Assembly: GCF_002159265.1 (NCBI RefSeq)
Contig: NZ_NFHG01000004.1
Location: 62,001-126,000 of the forward strand
Length of the DNA: 64,000 nucleotides
From: Flavonifractor sp. An82
GTDB taxonomy: Bacteria > Bacillota > Clostridia > Oscillospirales > Oscillospiraceae
Direction of reading: 5' to 3'
Positions 42,197 through 51,134 of the stretch are shown here, piece by piece. The notes below the pieces were generated by a model that saw only the letters and a list, made by a program, of their open reading frames with translations, ran no database searches and was not told the origin of the DNA. The position numbers and the translations under genes were made by a program. The first letter of the stretch is position 1, and each line of letters opens with the position of its first letter.

Positions 42197-43558
42197 TCAG
42201 GGGACCAGCTCCACGGTATAGCCCAGTTCACGCAGACCGCTGACAATGCCGCCGGGGTCCACCATGTGGCCGGCGCCCACCGCCAGGAAGTAGGTGTGGT
42301 TCCCCTCAGTCTCCAGATAGTTGGCGGCGGCCTGGATCATGCCGGGGTCCCGCTCGGTAAAGAGCTTGGAATTAAGCTCGTCGGTGCTGTTGATGATGGC
42401 CTCCTTGCCATAGACCTGGGAAAAGGCCTCCGGGTCCCGGTCCTTCCAGGCGGCAAACATGCCGGAGAGCATTTCCTCCTGCTGCTGGAGGGCTTCCTCC
42501 ATTTCAGGAGAGCTGGTGCCGGACAAGGCGGCCTCCAGAGCGGACAGGGCGGAGTCCAGGTAGGCCTCCTGATATTCGGCGGAAAGCCCATCAAAGATGC
42601 CGCCCTGGAAGGCGTAGGTCTCCACCGCGCCGATGGCCTTGCCGGAGTTGACCGCCGCGGCGTTCACATAGCTGTCGATGGCCATGGCGTTGCTGCTGGT
42701 GGAGTCGTCCATCATACTGAGGGTGGAGAAGGTGGAGGCAAGAGCCCAGGGCTTGTAGATGTCCAGCGCGCCGGCTTCCATGCCCAGGGCCGCGGCGGCG
42801 GACTGCACCCGCTGATAGAGCTCGGGGCTGATGTGGTCGGCCAGGGTGGTGCCGTCGCTGTAGGTCTGCATGCTCTGGAGCAGGGCGATGCCCTCCTGGT
42901 CGTTCAGATCCAGCTCAAAAATGACCTCCTCGGAGGCCTGGATGGCGTCCCGCAGGGATCTGTGGAGAGGATAGACGTTGTCCCGGTCCAGATGTATGGT
43001 GCCCAGCAGGTACAGGGTATTATTCCCGTTGGTGGCCTTCCACAGCAGACCTCTGGAGCCGGCGTCCTGCTGATCGTAAACTGCCAGGATCAGCCGGTTG
43101 GCCATGACCATGGCCTCCTGATAGGTACAGGTGCGCTCCAGCGCCAGATCACCGGCGGAATCCCCCTGGACGACCCCCAGACCGGTGAGGAAATCCACGG
43201 TCCCATTCTCCACGTCAGGCAGTTCGTAGGCGGCAGCCTCCTGATAGAGGGCGTTCATGACGCCGCCACGGGTGGTGTCCACCACCAGACCCACGGCGTC
43301 CGCCGCGCGCTGGTCCAGCTCCAGCAGGGCCAGCTTGGCGGCTACCACGTCGGCCATGGATTCCAGCTGCTCCATGGTCACCGGGCTCTGGATGTAGGTG
43401 GTGTAGTTGTCGTCCACCAGCCCCAGAGCGTAGCTGTCGGCCAGCTGACTGACGGCCCAGGAGGCGGGCTGCTGGGGCTCTGCCGCCAGAGCGGGAAGGG
43501 AGAGCAGGGCGGCGGACATCAGTCCGGCCAGGATCTTTTTCAGCAGGTTTCTTTTCAT
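42197..43558 (-). CDS. Exported TraB/GumN-family protein
   Basis: A 453-residue protein with a signal peptide (KRNLLKKILAGLMSAALLSLPALA). Residues 35-160 form an SLH/EF-like helical N-terminal region. Then comes the TraB/GumN (Tiki-like erythromycin-esterase superfamily) domain: LLGTIHLDRDNVYPL (GTxH motif), EVIFELDLND, and the closing FLAVGAGHMVDPGGIVSGL (GxxH). Tiki proteins are metalloproteases; bacterial roles are unproven. RBS AAGGAG. Confidence 0.85.
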   Translation of the reverse strand: MKRNLLKKILAGLMSAALLSLPALAAEPQQPASWAVSQLADSYALGLVDDNYTTYIQSPVTMEQLESMADVVAAKLALLELDQRAADAVGLVVDTTRGGVMNALYQEAAAYELPDVENGTVDFLTGLGVVQGDSAGDLALERTCTYQEAMVMANRLILAVYDQQDAGSRGLLWKATNGNNTLYLLGTIHLDRDNVYPLHRSLRDAIQASEEVIFELDLNDQEGIALLQSMQTYSDGTTLADHISPELYQRVQSAAAALGMEAGALDIYKPWALASTFSTLSMMDDSTSSNAMAIDSYVNAAAVNSGKAIGAVETYAFQGGIFDGLSAEYQEAYLDSALSALEAALSGTSSPEMEEALQQQEEMLSGMFAAWKDRDPEAFSQVYGKEAIINSTDELNSKLFTERDPGMIQAAANYLETEGNHTYFLAVGAGHMVDPGGIVSGLRELGYTVELVP

Positions 43559-43595
43559 AGGGATACTCCTTTCCTTGTGGTGGGGCATGGATGGT

Positions 43596-44798
43596 TTATG
43601 CCAGACTGAGGCTGGCGATGTACTGCTTGGCGGTTCTGGGTGTCCGGCCCGGGTGGCGCATCTCCCAGCGGTCGGCGCCGGTGCGCAGGGCCTGTTTGTC
43701 CATGGTGATGCCGGACTGGGCGGCCATCCGCTCCACCAGGTCCAGGAAGTCGGCCTTGTTCAGGGCCAGATAGGGGATACGCAGGCCGAAGCGCTCGGCC
43801 AGGGAGGTTTTTTCCTGGATGGTCTCGATGGCGTCCACCTCGTCCCCTGCCCGGTCGGAGAAGGTCTGCCGCACCAGATGGCGGCGGTTGGAGGTGGCGT
43901 AGATGGCCACGTTGGCGGGACGGCGCTCCAGGCCGCCCTCCAGAATGGTCTTCATGACGGAATAGGTGGTGTCGTCCTGGTCAAAGGCCAGATCGTCGAT
44001 GAACAAGATGAACTTGAGCCGCCGTCCCCCCAGGGTGCGGATGAGCCGGGGCATGTCAGCCAGTCCCTCCTTCTGTACCTCAATGAGCCGCAGATCCTCA
44101 AAGCCGGGCCGGGAGAGCAGGCTTTTCACCGTGGCCGACTTGCCGGTGCCGCTGTCGCCAAAGAGAAGCACGTTGTTGACGTGGTGGCCCTCCAGCAGGG
44201 CCTGGGTGTTGGCAATGACCTGATCCCGCTGGAGCTCGTAGCCCAGCATCTCGTCGGGGCCGGGGCAGTCGGGCTGGTCCACCGGGAAGAGCTCCCCGTC
44301 CTCCCACAGGAAGGCCCGGCTGCGGGCAAAGAGCCCGGAGCCGTGGGTGCGGTAGAAATCGGTCAGCTCCTCAAAGGTAAAGGGGCAGCCGGCGGGCCAG
44401 CGGGGCAGACCCTCCAGCACCGGCAGCAGGGCGGCGCCCGCCTGCTCCGCCATGGCGGAGATGAGCCGGCCGCAGTCCAGCTTGCACAGCTGGGCAAAGA
44501 GCTCCACATCCCGGCGGGCCGCTCCCTCCAGGGCGGGGTCGGAGCCTCCCTCCTCGGCCAGGCGGGCGTAGGGGGATTCGGTGTAACGCAGCTGGTCGTG
44601 GAGCCACTCCCCCAGGCCGGTGTAGTGGTCCGCCCGCAGGGCGAAAAACAGGGCGGCGTAATCCTCCGCGGCGCCGGCGCTGTCCTGTCGGGCCAGCTTG
44701 TCCAGCAGGGAGCGGACCAGGCGGAGCTGGGGGGTATCCAGAATGTGTCGGTAAGCGGCAACGCCGCTCAGGGCAAAGCGCAAGGTTTCCATGGTCAT
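43596..44798 (-). CDS. DUF815-type AAA+ ATPase
   Basis: A 400-residue protein. The C-terminal P-loop part has Walker A LLFGDSGTGKSATVKSLL (about 215), Walker B LKFILFIDDLAFD (about 262), sensor-like YATSNRRHLV and an arginine-rich end, the layout of DUF815 ATPases. The first 180 residues are helical and unassigned. ATG 44798 has AAGGAGG eight bases upstream. Function of the family is not established. Confidence 0.83.
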   Translation of the reverse strand: MTMETLRFALSGVAAYRHILDTPQLRLVRSLLDKLARQDSAGAAEDYAALFFALRADHYTGLGEWLHDQLRYTESPYARLAEEGGSDPALEGAARRDVELFAQLCKLDCGRLISAMAEQAGAALLPVLEGLPRWPAGCPFTFEELTDFYRTHGSGLFARSRAFLWEDGELFPVDQPDCPGPDEMLGYELQRDQVIANTQALLEGHHVNNVLLFGDSGTGKSATVKSLLSRPGFEDLRLIEVQKEGLADMPRLIRTLGGRRLKFILFIDDLAFDQDDTTYSVMKTILEGGLERRPANVAIYATSNRRHLVRQTFSDRAGDEVDAIETIQEKTSLAERFGLRIPYLALNKADFLDLVERMAAQSGITMDKQALRTGADRWEMRHPGRTPRTAKQYIASLSLA

Positions 44799-44860
44799 AG
44801 GGACGTCCTCCTTATCTGTGTCCATTTTATGCGCGGGGGTGCCCGATGTCAATGCAAGGC

Positions 44861-44889
44861 TTGACTTGGACGTTCATTTTCCGTATGCT
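44861..44889 (+). promoter_or_regulatory. Promoter of the class II aldolase gene
   Basis: TTGACT and TATGCT with a 17-base spacer, 35 bases before the ATG. Confidence 0.75.
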
Positions 44890-44924
44890 TGAAAGAAAGC
44901 GGATATGGAAAGGAAGTCTTGTGT

Positions 44925-45569
44925 ATGCTGTTACAGGAGCAGCGGGAGCTGGTGGTGGAGTACGGCAAACGCCTGGTCACCACCGGCCTGACCGACGGTA
45001 CCTTCGGCAACCTCAGCGTATTTGACCGGGAGAGCGGCCTTATGGCCATCAGCCCCTCCGGCATGGATTATTTCCTCACCACGCCGGAGGACGTGGTGGT
45101 CACCGACCTGGAGGGTAAGGTAGTGGAGGGTAAGCGGAAACCCTCCAGCGAGCTGGACCTCCACCGGCTGTTCTACCAGCGGCGGCAGGATGTGAACGGG
45201 GTGGTCCACACCCACTCCACCTTTGCCACCGTGCTCTCCTGTCTGCGCTGGCCCATTGAACCGGTCCACTATCTGGTGGCCTATGCCGGGCGGCAGGTGC
45301 CCTGCATCCCCTACTATCCCTTCGGCTCCCTGGAGCTGGCCGAGGCGGCCTGGGAGGGCATGGGGGAGGAGTACAACGCCTGCCTGCTGGGCAATCACGG
45401 CCTGCTGGCGGTGGGAGGCAGCCTGTCCTTTGCCTTTGACGCTGCCCAGCAGCTGGAGTTTCTGGCCAAGGTCTACTACTACACCAAGCAGGCCGGCGGC
45501 GGGGTGAATCTGACCCCGGCTGAGCTGGAGGCGGTGCTGGGCAAGTTTCAGAGCTACCGCCAGGCTTAA
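44925..45569 (+). CDS. fucA: Class II aldolase, L-fuculose-phosphate aldolase-like
   Basis: A 214-residue zinc aldolase: TDGTFGNLSVFD (residues 23-34), SSELDLHRLFY with the catalytic Glu, zinc ligands in VVHTHSTFATVL, and a third His in CLLGNHGLLAVGG. Length and motifs match FucA/AraD-type enzymes cleaving fuculose-1-P or a similar sugar phosphate to lactaldehyde plus DHAP. No other fucose gene is nearby, so substrate is uncertain. Followed immediately by a YheO-type regulator with its own promoter. Confidence 0.82.
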   Translation: MLLQEQRELVVEYGKRLVTTGLTDGTFGNLSVFDRESGLMAISPSGMDYFLTTPEDVVVTDLEGKVVEGKRKPSSELDLHRLFYQRRQDVNGVVHTHSTFATVLSCLRWPIEPVHYLVAYAGRQVPCIPYYPFGSLELAEAAWEGMGEEYNACLLGNHGLLAVGGSLSFAFDAAQQLEFLAKVYYYTKQAGGGVNLTPAELEAVLGKFQSYRQA

Positions 45570-45573
45570 AGCC

Positions 45574-45602
45574 TTGCAATTTGCTGCCGTTGAGGGTACA
45601 AT
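45574..45602 (+). promoter_or_regulatory. Promoter of the first YheO-type regulator
   Basis: TTGCAA and TACAAT with a 17-base spacer, beginning five bases after the aldolase stop. Confidence 0.7.
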
Positions 45603-45638
45603 CTGGACTGGAATCCAAAAGAAAGAGGAAGTGAACCA

Positions 45639-46292
45639 ATGGATCGGGAGGAAGCCTTTGAATTTCTGGACCGCACAGCCCGGGGGATCGCGGAGATGTT
45701 CGGCTCCACCTGCGAGACTCTGGTCCACGACATGGGGGACCCCAGACACCCCATTCTGTCCATTTATAACGGCCATGTGTCCGGGCGGACGGTAGGCTCC
45801 ACCATGGATATCCTGGGTACCGCCAAGGAGTTGGACCGGGACGCTCTGGTCACCGACTTTGTCAACCTGTACGCCACCACCCCCTCGGGCCAGCAGATCA
45901 AAAGCAGCACCTTCCACCTTATCGGGGAGGACTTCAACCTGGCCCTGGGCATCAACTTTGACTACAGCTCTCTGGTGTACGCCAACCGCATCCTGGTGGA
46001 CCTGATGAGCGCCGAGGCCGACCTGCAAAGCGCCATGTGGCACGGCGGGGAGGGCCAGCTGACCCAGATCTTTGAGGAGTGTCTGGCGGCGGTGGGCAAG
46101 CCGGTGAACGCCCTGACCAAGCGGGACCGGATGAAGATCATCGCCCTGCTGGACCAGAAAAACGCCTTCTCCTTCCGCAAGTCGGTGCCCTTTGTGGCCA
46201 AGCGGCTCCAGGTGTCCCGGTACACGGTGTACAAATACCTGGGAGAGCTCACCGGAGCCGCCGGTGAGGAGGAGCAACCAAAGGAGGATTAA
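45639..46292 (+). CDS. YheO-type PAS/HTH transcriptional regulator (paralogue 1)
   Basis: A 217-residue regulator. The YheO-like PAS domain (about 8-120) shows TCETLVHDMGDPRHPILSIY, NGHVSGRTVG and IKSSTFHLIGEDFNLALGINFD. The C-terminal HTH (about 165-208) has FVAKRLQVSRYTVYKYLGEL. It is followed five bases later by the pepV gene, suggesting co-transcription and control of peptide or amino-acid use. A paralogue lies at 47759-48472. Confidence 0.85.
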   Translation: MDREEAFEFLDRTARGIAEMFGSTCETLVHDMGDPRHPILSIYNGHVSGRTVGSTMDILGTAKELDRDALVTDFVNLYATTPSGQQIKSSTFHLIGEDFNLALGINFDYSSLVYANRILVDLMSAEADLQSAMWHGGEGQLTQIFEECLAAVGKPVNALTKRDRMKIIALLDQKNAFSFRKSVPFVAKRLQVSRYTVYKYLGELTGAAGEEEQPKED

Positions 46293-46297
46293 GACCT

Positions 46298-47704
46298 ATG
46301 TATCAGGATAAGATCAACGCCTATTTTGACGACCCGGCCCGCCGGCAGCAGCTGGTGGAGTGTATCTCCCGGCTGGTGCGCATCCGCAGCGTCCGGGAGG
46401 AGGCTCAGCCCGGCATGCCCTTTGGCCCCGGCCCTGCCGCCGCCCTGGCGGAAGCTCTGAAGCTGGCCGGAGAGCTGGGCTTTGCTACCAAGAACTACGA
46501 CAACTACGTGGGTGCTGTGGACTTCAACGACCAGGAGACCCAGCTCCACATCCTGTGCCACCTGGACGTGGTGGGGGAGGGCACCGGCTGGACGGTGACC
46601 CAGCCCTATAAGCCCATCGAGGTGGACGGCATGCTGTATGGGCGGGGCACCGATGATGACAAGGGCCCCGCGGTGGCCGCCCTGCTGGCCATGCAGGCCG
46701 TCCGCGACCTGGGCGTGCCCCTGAAGAAGAACGTCCGCCTGCTGCTGGGCACCGACGAGGAGAGTGGCTCGGAGGACATCGCCTACTATTATAATAAGGA
46801 GCCCTACGCCCCCTGCACCTTCTCTCCCGACGGCGAGTTCCCCGTGATCAACCTGGAGAAGGGCAGCTACAAGCCGGTGTTCACCAAGACCTGGGCGGCG
46901 GAGAGCGCCACCCCCCGGGTGACCGAATTCCACGGCGGCTTCCGCATCAACGTACTGCCTCCCGAGGCCTCCTGCGTGGTGGCAGGGCTGTCCGACGAGG
47001 CGGCCCGCCCCTACTGTGAGACAGCCGCCGCTGAGACCGGCGTCACCTATGAGCTGACCCAGCAGGGGGATGACCTGCACATTCTGTGCAAGGGCAAGGG
47101 CGCCCACGCCTCCACCCCGGAGGAGGGCGTCAACGCCATCACCGGCCTGATCCATCTGCTGTGTGCCCTTCCTCTGGCCAAGGTGGGCTCCACCGCCGCC
47201 CTCCACGTTCTCAATGCCCTGTTCCCCCACGGCGACTGCGCCGGCAAGGCCCTGGGCATCGCCCAGGCCGACGAGATGTCCGGCCCCCTGACCCTGGCCT
47301 TCTCTCTGCTGGAGATGAGCGACACCGGCCTGTCCGGCCAGTTTGACAGCCGGGTGCCGGTGTGCGCCAATGAGGATAACTGCAAAAAGGTCACCGAGGC
47401 CTCCTTTGCCAAGTTCGGCTTTGCCGCCGAGGGCGGCATGCAGGAGCCCCACTACACCCCCGCCGACACCCCGCTGGTGACCACCCTGCTCAAGTGCTAC
47501 GAGCAGTACACCGGCAACAAGGGGGAGTGCCTGGCCATCGGCGGCGGAACCTATGTCCATGAGATCCCCGGCGGCGTGGCTTTCGGCTGCGCCATGCCCG
47601 GCTTCAACGGCAACATGCACGGTCCCGACGAGCACACCTGCATCGCCGACCAGCTGACCGCCGCCAAGATTTTTGCCCAGGCCATCATTGACCTGTGCGG
47701 CTGA
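46298..47704 (+). CDS. pepV: M20 dipeptidase PepV (Sapep family)
   Basis: A 468-residue zinc aminopeptidase releasing amino acids from Xaa dipeptides. Metal motifs: ILCHLDVVGEG (His88, Asp90), YGRGTDDDKGP (Asp near 119), LGTDEESGSEDI (Glu pair near 153), FSPDGEFPV and the late YVHEIPG His. The lid/dimerisation insert makes the protein PepV-length. It sits in an operon behind the PAS regulator, with RBS AAAGGAGG. It may feed substrates such as tryptophan and lysine to neighbouring catabolic genes; that link is inferred. Confidence 0.9.
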   Translation: MYQDKINAYFDDPARRQQLVECISRLVRIRSVREEAQPGMPFGPGPAAALAEALKLAGELGFATKNYDNYVGAVDFNDQETQLHILCHLDVVGEGTGWTVTQPYKPIEVDGMLYGRGTDDDKGPAVAALLAMQAVRDLGVPLKKNVRLLLGTDEESGSEDIAYYYNKEPYAPCTFSPDGEFPVINLEKGSYKPVFTKTWAAESATPRVTEFHGGFRINVLPPEASCVVAGLSDEAARPYCETAAAETGVTYELTQQGDDLHILCKGKGAHASTPEEGVNAITGLIHLLCALPLAKVGSTAALHVLNALFPHGDCAGKALGIAQADEMSGPLTLAFSLLEMSDTGLSGQFDSRVPVCANEDNCKKVTEASFAKFGFAAEGGMQEPHYTPADTPLVTTLLKCYEQYTGNKGECLAIGGGTYVHEIPGGVAFGCAMPGFNGNMHGPDEHTCIADQLTAAKIFAQAIIDLCG

Positions 47705-47713
47705 GTGGTTCTC

Positions 47714-47760
47714 AAATAAAAATACGGCAGGATCGTTTCGATCCTGCCGTATTTTTATTT
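47714..47760. terminator. Bidirectional terminator between pepV and the second regulator
   Basis: 22-bp perfect arms (AAATAAAAATACGGCAGGAT plus CG) and a TTT loop. Confidence 0.93.
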
Positions 47761-48472
47761 AATTGTCCGTTTCTGTGGATTCGGAGGAGTCCTTGCGAAC
47801 CTGGGACAGATAGCGGTAAATGGTGGCCTGGGAGCATTGCAGGGTGTCCGCCACCTCCTTGACCGCGCCCTTCAGGAGGAAGATGCCCTGGGGCTCCAGC
47901 GCGGCCACGATGCCCAGCCGCTCGTCGGCGGTGAGCCGGTCGGCGGTGAGACCCATTTGGCTCAGCTCCCGGGAGACCGCATCGCCGGCCACACCGTGGA
48001 TGGAATTATGGAAGCGTTCCGCTGCGGCGGAATTTTGCCGGATGTCGTTCATCCGCCCCTCGTCAAACTGAAAGCTGGTTTCCACAAAGCTGTTGGGGTG
48101 GCACAGCTGGAGAATCTGTTCGCTGACCGACCGGAAATGGCTGTCGTCAAAGTTGATGCACAGCATACCCACCAGCTCTTCCCCGTCCTTGATAAACAGG
48201 GTGGAGGAGCGCAGCGACTTCCCGGAGGCGGACACCCCGGGGTAATGGAGCATGTAATCGGTCTGTTCGTAGCTTTTGTCCTTCAGCACCTTTAAAGCAA
48301 CATTCGTCAGGGGCGCCCCCACTTCCCGGCCGCTGACATGGTTGTTGGCGATGGCAATGATGGAGCAATGGTTGTCCGTCAGGTCATGGAGCGCAACCTC
48401 GTAGTCCGGACCCAGAACGCGGCCCAGAAACTCCGTCAGCCTTACATAATAGGAAAGCAGTGCGCTGCCCAT
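47759..48472 (-). CDS. YheO-type PAS/HTH transcriptional regulator (paralogue 2)
   Basis: A 237-residue homologue of the regulator at 45639: EVALHDLTDNHCSIIAIANNHVSG, then SLRSSTLFIKDGEELVGMLCINFDD, and a C-terminal HTH with VADTLQCSQATIYRYLSQVR. It is divergent from ridA-tryptophanase-NSS transporter across a 288-base region rich in dyads, so it is the likely regulator of that unit. The PAS domain may bind a small ligand such as tryptophan or an indole derivative (inference). RBS GGATTGAGGTG is imperfect. Confidence 0.87.
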   Translation of the reverse strand: MGSALLSYYVRLTEFLGRVLGPDYEVALHDLTDNHCSIIAIANNHVSGREVGAPLTNVALKVLKDKSYEQTDYMLHYPGVSASGKSLRSSTLFIKDGEELVGMLCINFDDSHFRSVSEQILQLCHPNSFVETSFQFDEGRMNDIRQNSAAAERFHNSIHGVAGDAVSRELSQMGLTADRLTADERLGIVAALEPQGIFLLKGAVKEVADTLQCSQATIYRYLSQVRKDSSESTETDN

Positions 48473-48544
48473 ACGATCACCTCAATCCTTTTTTGGGGGG
48501 GTGCGGCGATGGTACGTGCCGCAGGATCACTGATAGTTATCTAT

Positions 48545-48573
48545 AGTATACCTTATTTTTGAGAGGTGCGCAA
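48545..48573 (-). promoter_or_regulatory. Promoter of the second YheO-type regulator
   Basis: TTGCGC and TATACT 17 bases apart on the minus strand, 73 bases before the ATG. Confidence 0.7.
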
Positions 48574-48589
48574 AAAGTTTTAATAATAA

Positions 48590-48679
48590 TTTCTCACAAG
48601 AAATGAGAAAAAATTCTGAGCACTTTGCCGATGTTTCTAACAAACTGCCAAAAAAGAAGGTTGTCAAAATGTTTGTTAG
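48590..48679. promoter_or_regulatory. Dyad-rich operator region between regulator and ridA
   Basis: TTTCTCA/TGAGAAA (48590-48610, 7-base centre) and CTAACAAAC/GTTTGTTAG (48637-48645 and 48671-48679, 25 bases apart) are perfect inverted repeats. The second pair ends 22 bases before the ridA -35. The spacing would place two half-sites on one helix face about three turns apart. Confidence 0.55.
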
Positions 48680-48700
48680 CATAAAATAAACAAAAAGTGG

Positions 48701-48729
48701 TTGACATTTGGGTCCGACGGTGATAAATT
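48701..48729 (+). promoter_or_regulatory. Promoter of the ridA-tryptophanase unit
   Basis: Perfect TTGACA, 17-base spacer, TAAATT, 31 bases before the ridA ATG. Confidence 0.75.
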
Positions 48730-48760
48730 TATCTCGGAAAAAAGAAGGGAGGTTAGCAAA

Positions 48761-49138
48761 ATGAAGAAAATTATCAACACTGATAAGGCTCCCGCCGCCA
48801 TCGGCCCCTACGCTCAGGCTGTTGAGATCGACAATCTGGTCATCACTTCCGGCCAGCTGCCCATCGATCCCGCCACCGGCGCGTTCCCCGAGGGCATCGC
48901 GGAGCAGACCCGTCAGTCTCTCACCAACGTGAAGTCCATCCTGGCCGAGGCCGGCCTGGGCATGGACAAGGTCGTTAAGACCACCGTTTTCCTCAGCGAT
49001 ATGAACAACTTCGGCGCCATGAACGAGGTGTACGCCACCTTCTTCGGCGAGGGCGGCTATCCCGCTCGCTCCGCTGTTGAGGTTGCCCGTCTTCCCAAGG
49101 ACGCCCTCGTGGAGATCGAGGTCATCGCAGTTAAGTAA
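48761..49138 (+). CDS. ridA: RidA family enamine/imine deaminase
   Basis: A 125-residue trimeric RidA protein: PAAIGPYAQAVEIDNLVITSGQ without break to LPID, the catalytic-pocket Arg in PARSAVEVARLPKDALVEIEV (about 104), and GLGMDKVVKTTVFL. It hydrolyses 2-aminoacrylate and related intermediates released by PLP beta-elimination enzymes. That is just what the downstream tryptophanase produces, so its position is functionally sensible. RBS GGGAGG lies seven bases upstream. Codon use (GTT, GCT, ACT) is richer in A/T-ending codons than neighbours, suggesting high expression. Confidence 0.93.
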   Translation: MKKIINTDKAPAAIGPYAQAVEIDNLVITSGQLPIDPATGAFPEGIAEQTRQSLTNVKSILAEAGLGMDKVVKTTVFLSDMNNFGAMNEVYATFFGEGGYPARSAVEVARLPKDALVEIEVIAVK

Positions 49139-49281
49139 GCCACACAGCCCTGCACGTACACAACATTCGGAAAGGTTACTGTCCGCCTGTTGCAGGAGCC
49201 GGAAAGGCCGGCTCCCGACGACCGGGGTATCCTCTAATAAAATGATGGCGCCAAGCGCCTAAAATTATGGAGGTAAACAAA
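49139..49281 (+). other. ridA-tryptophanase intergenic leader
   Basis: A 143-base gap with a stem at 49195-49215 (GGAGCCGG, no T run after) and a small stem at 49247-49259. I looked for a TnaC-like leader peptide with an essential Trp followed by a Rho site and did not find a convincing one. Confidence 0.45.
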
Positions 49282-50943
49282 ATGGACAAGAATGTGAAGC
49301 ACTACCCTCTGGCTCAGGATGTTGAGATGCCCCAGCACTGCGCATTTGCGGTGCGCGACCTGCCCCAGGCCACTGTTGAGCAGCGTGAGCGTGCCCTGAA
49401 TGCCACCCACTGGAACGAGTTCTCCTTCCCCTCCGGCCTGCTGACCGTCGACATGCTGTCTGACTCCGGCACTACCGCCATGACCAACCAGCAGTGGGCT
49501 ACCCTGTTCCTGGGTGATGAGGCCTATGGCCGCAACACCGGTTACTATGTCCTGCTGGACACCTTCCGCGACATCTTTGAGCGCGGCGGCGAGAAGAACT
49601 GGAAGAAGAGCATCGACCTGGTCCGCACCGACTGCCGCGACCTGGAGAAGATGATGGACGAGCTGTTCCTCTGCGAGTACGAGGGCGGCCTGTTCAACGG
49701 CGGCGCCAAGCAGATGGAGCGCCCCAACGCCTTCATCATCCAGCAGGGCCGTGCCGCTGAGTCCGTGCTGATGGAGATCGTGAAGAAGATCCTGACTGCC
49801 CGTCATCCCGGCAAGGTCTTCACCATCCCCTCCAACGGTCACTTCGACACCACCGAGGGCAACATCAAGCAGATGGGCTCCATTCCCCGTAACCTGTACA
49901 ACAAGGAGCTGCTGTACGAGATCCCCGAGGGCGGCAAGTACGAGAAGAACCCCTTCAAGGGCAACATGGACATCGAGAAGCTGGAGCAGCTGATCAACGC
50001 CGTGGGCGTGGAGAACGTGCCCCTGATCTTCACTTGTATCACCAACAACCCGATCTGCGGTCAGCCTGTCTCCATGGCCAACATCCGCGAGATCAACCGC
50101 GTGGCCCACAAGTATGACATTCCTCTGGTCTTCGACGTGGCTCGCTGGGCTGAGAACGCCTACTACATCAAGATGAACGAGGAAGGCTACGCCGACAAGT
50201 CCATCGCTGAGATCGCCACCGAGATGTTCTCCTACTGTGACGCCTTCACCATGTCCGCCAAGAAGGACGGCCACGCCAACATGGGCGGCATGCTGGCCTT
50301 CCGCGACAAGGGCCTGTTCTGGAAGAAGTTCTCCGACTTCAACGAGGACGGCACTGTGAAGACCGACGTGGGCGTGCTCATCAAGGTCAAGCAGATCTCC
50401 TGCTACGGCAACGACTCCTACGGCGGCATGTCCGGCCGTGACATCATGGCTCTGGCCGCCGGCCTCTATGAGTCCTGCGACTTCAACTATCAGCATGACC
50501 GTGCCATGCAGTGTGAGTACCTGGCTCAGGGCTTCTACAAGAACGGCGTTAAGGGTGTCGTTCTGCCCGCCGGCGGCCACGCTGTGTACATCAACATGGA
50601 CGAGTTCTTCGACGGCAAGCGCGATCACACCACCTTCGCCGGCACCGGCTTCTCCCTGGAGCTGATCCGCCGCTATGGTATCCGTGTGTCCGAGCTGGGC
50701 GACTTCTCCATGGAGTACGACCTGAAGACCCCCGAGCAGCAGGCTGAGCTGGCCAACGTGGTCCGCTTCGCCATCGACCGCAGCCGCCTGACCAAGGAGC
50801 ACCTGGACTACGTCATCGCCGCTGTGGCTCAGCTGTACAAGGACCGCGAGTCCATCCCCAACATGCGCATCGTCTGGGGCCACAAGCTCCCCATGCGTCA
50901 CTTCCACGCTTTCCTGGAGCCCTACCCCAACGAGGAGAAGTAA
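49282..50943 (+). CDS. tnaA: Tryptophanase / beta-eliminating lyase (long form)
   Basis: A 553-residue PLP enzyme, longer than the E. coli enzyme (about 471), cleaving tryptophan to indole, pyruvate and ammonia. Family marks: TVDMLSDSGTTAMTNQQWA, YEGGLFNGGAKQMERPNAFIIQ, FTCITNNPICGQPVSMANI, FDVARWAENAYYIK and the PLP lysine in TMSAKKDGHANMGG (about residue 325). Tyrosine phenol-lyase is the close alternative; the adjacent NSS transporter and RidA favour tryptophanase. The ATG at 49282 has GGAGG eight bases upstream; an ATG at 49267 overlaps that site. Likely highly expressed. Confidence 0.85.
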   Translation: MDKNVKHYPLAQDVEMPQHCAFAVRDLPQATVEQRERALNATHWNEFSFPSGLLTVDMLSDSGTTAMTNQQWATLFLGDEAYGRNTGYYVLLDTFRDIFERGGEKNWKKSIDLVRTDCRDLEKMMDELFLCEYEGGLFNGGAKQMERPNAFIIQQGRAAESVLMEIVKKILTARHPGKVFTIPSNGHFDTTEGNIKQMGSIPRNLYNKELLYEIPEGGKYEKNPFKGNMDIEKLEQLINAVGVENVPLIFTCITNNPICGQPVSMANIREINRVAHKYDIPLVFDVARWAENAYYIKMNEEGYADKSIAEIATEMFSYCDAFTMSAKKDGHANMGGMLAFRDKGLFWKKFSDFNEDGTVKTDVGVLIKVKQISCYGNDSYGGMSGRDIMALAAGLYESCDFNYQHDRAMQCEYLAQGFYKNGVKGVVLPAGGHAVYINMDEFFDGKRDHTTFAGTGFSLELIRRYGIRVSELGDFSMEYDLKTPEQQAELANVVRFAIDRSRLTKEHLDYVIAAVAQLYKDRESIPNMRIVWGHKLPMRHFHAFLEPYPNEEK

Positions 50944-51017
50944 GATCTTCCCCCCAAATTCTGGACAATTTCGCGTGACTGCATGACGTGGTAACGATGC
51001 GGCCAATCTGGCGGGAC

Positions 51018-51060
51018 CGGCGCCCAACAAACAGAATAGTCCGTTTGTTGGGCGCCGTCT
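51018..51060 (+). terminator. Terminator between tryptophanase and transporter
   Basis: 15-bp perfect arms CGGCGCCCAACAAAC with a 10-base loop, then TCTCTTTT. Read-through or a separate start would be needed for the transporter. Confidence 0.8.
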
Positions 51061-51134
51061 CTTTTGCAATGCAAAGGTTTTGTCCCGTTGCCGCTCCTCC
51101 GGGAACGGCGGCGGGAGAATGAGAGGTGTAATTT

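Noticed and set aside
49139-49281. TnaC-like leader peptide before tryptophanase
   Set aside because: No short frame with a ribosome site and conserved Trp-Pro arrangement was found.
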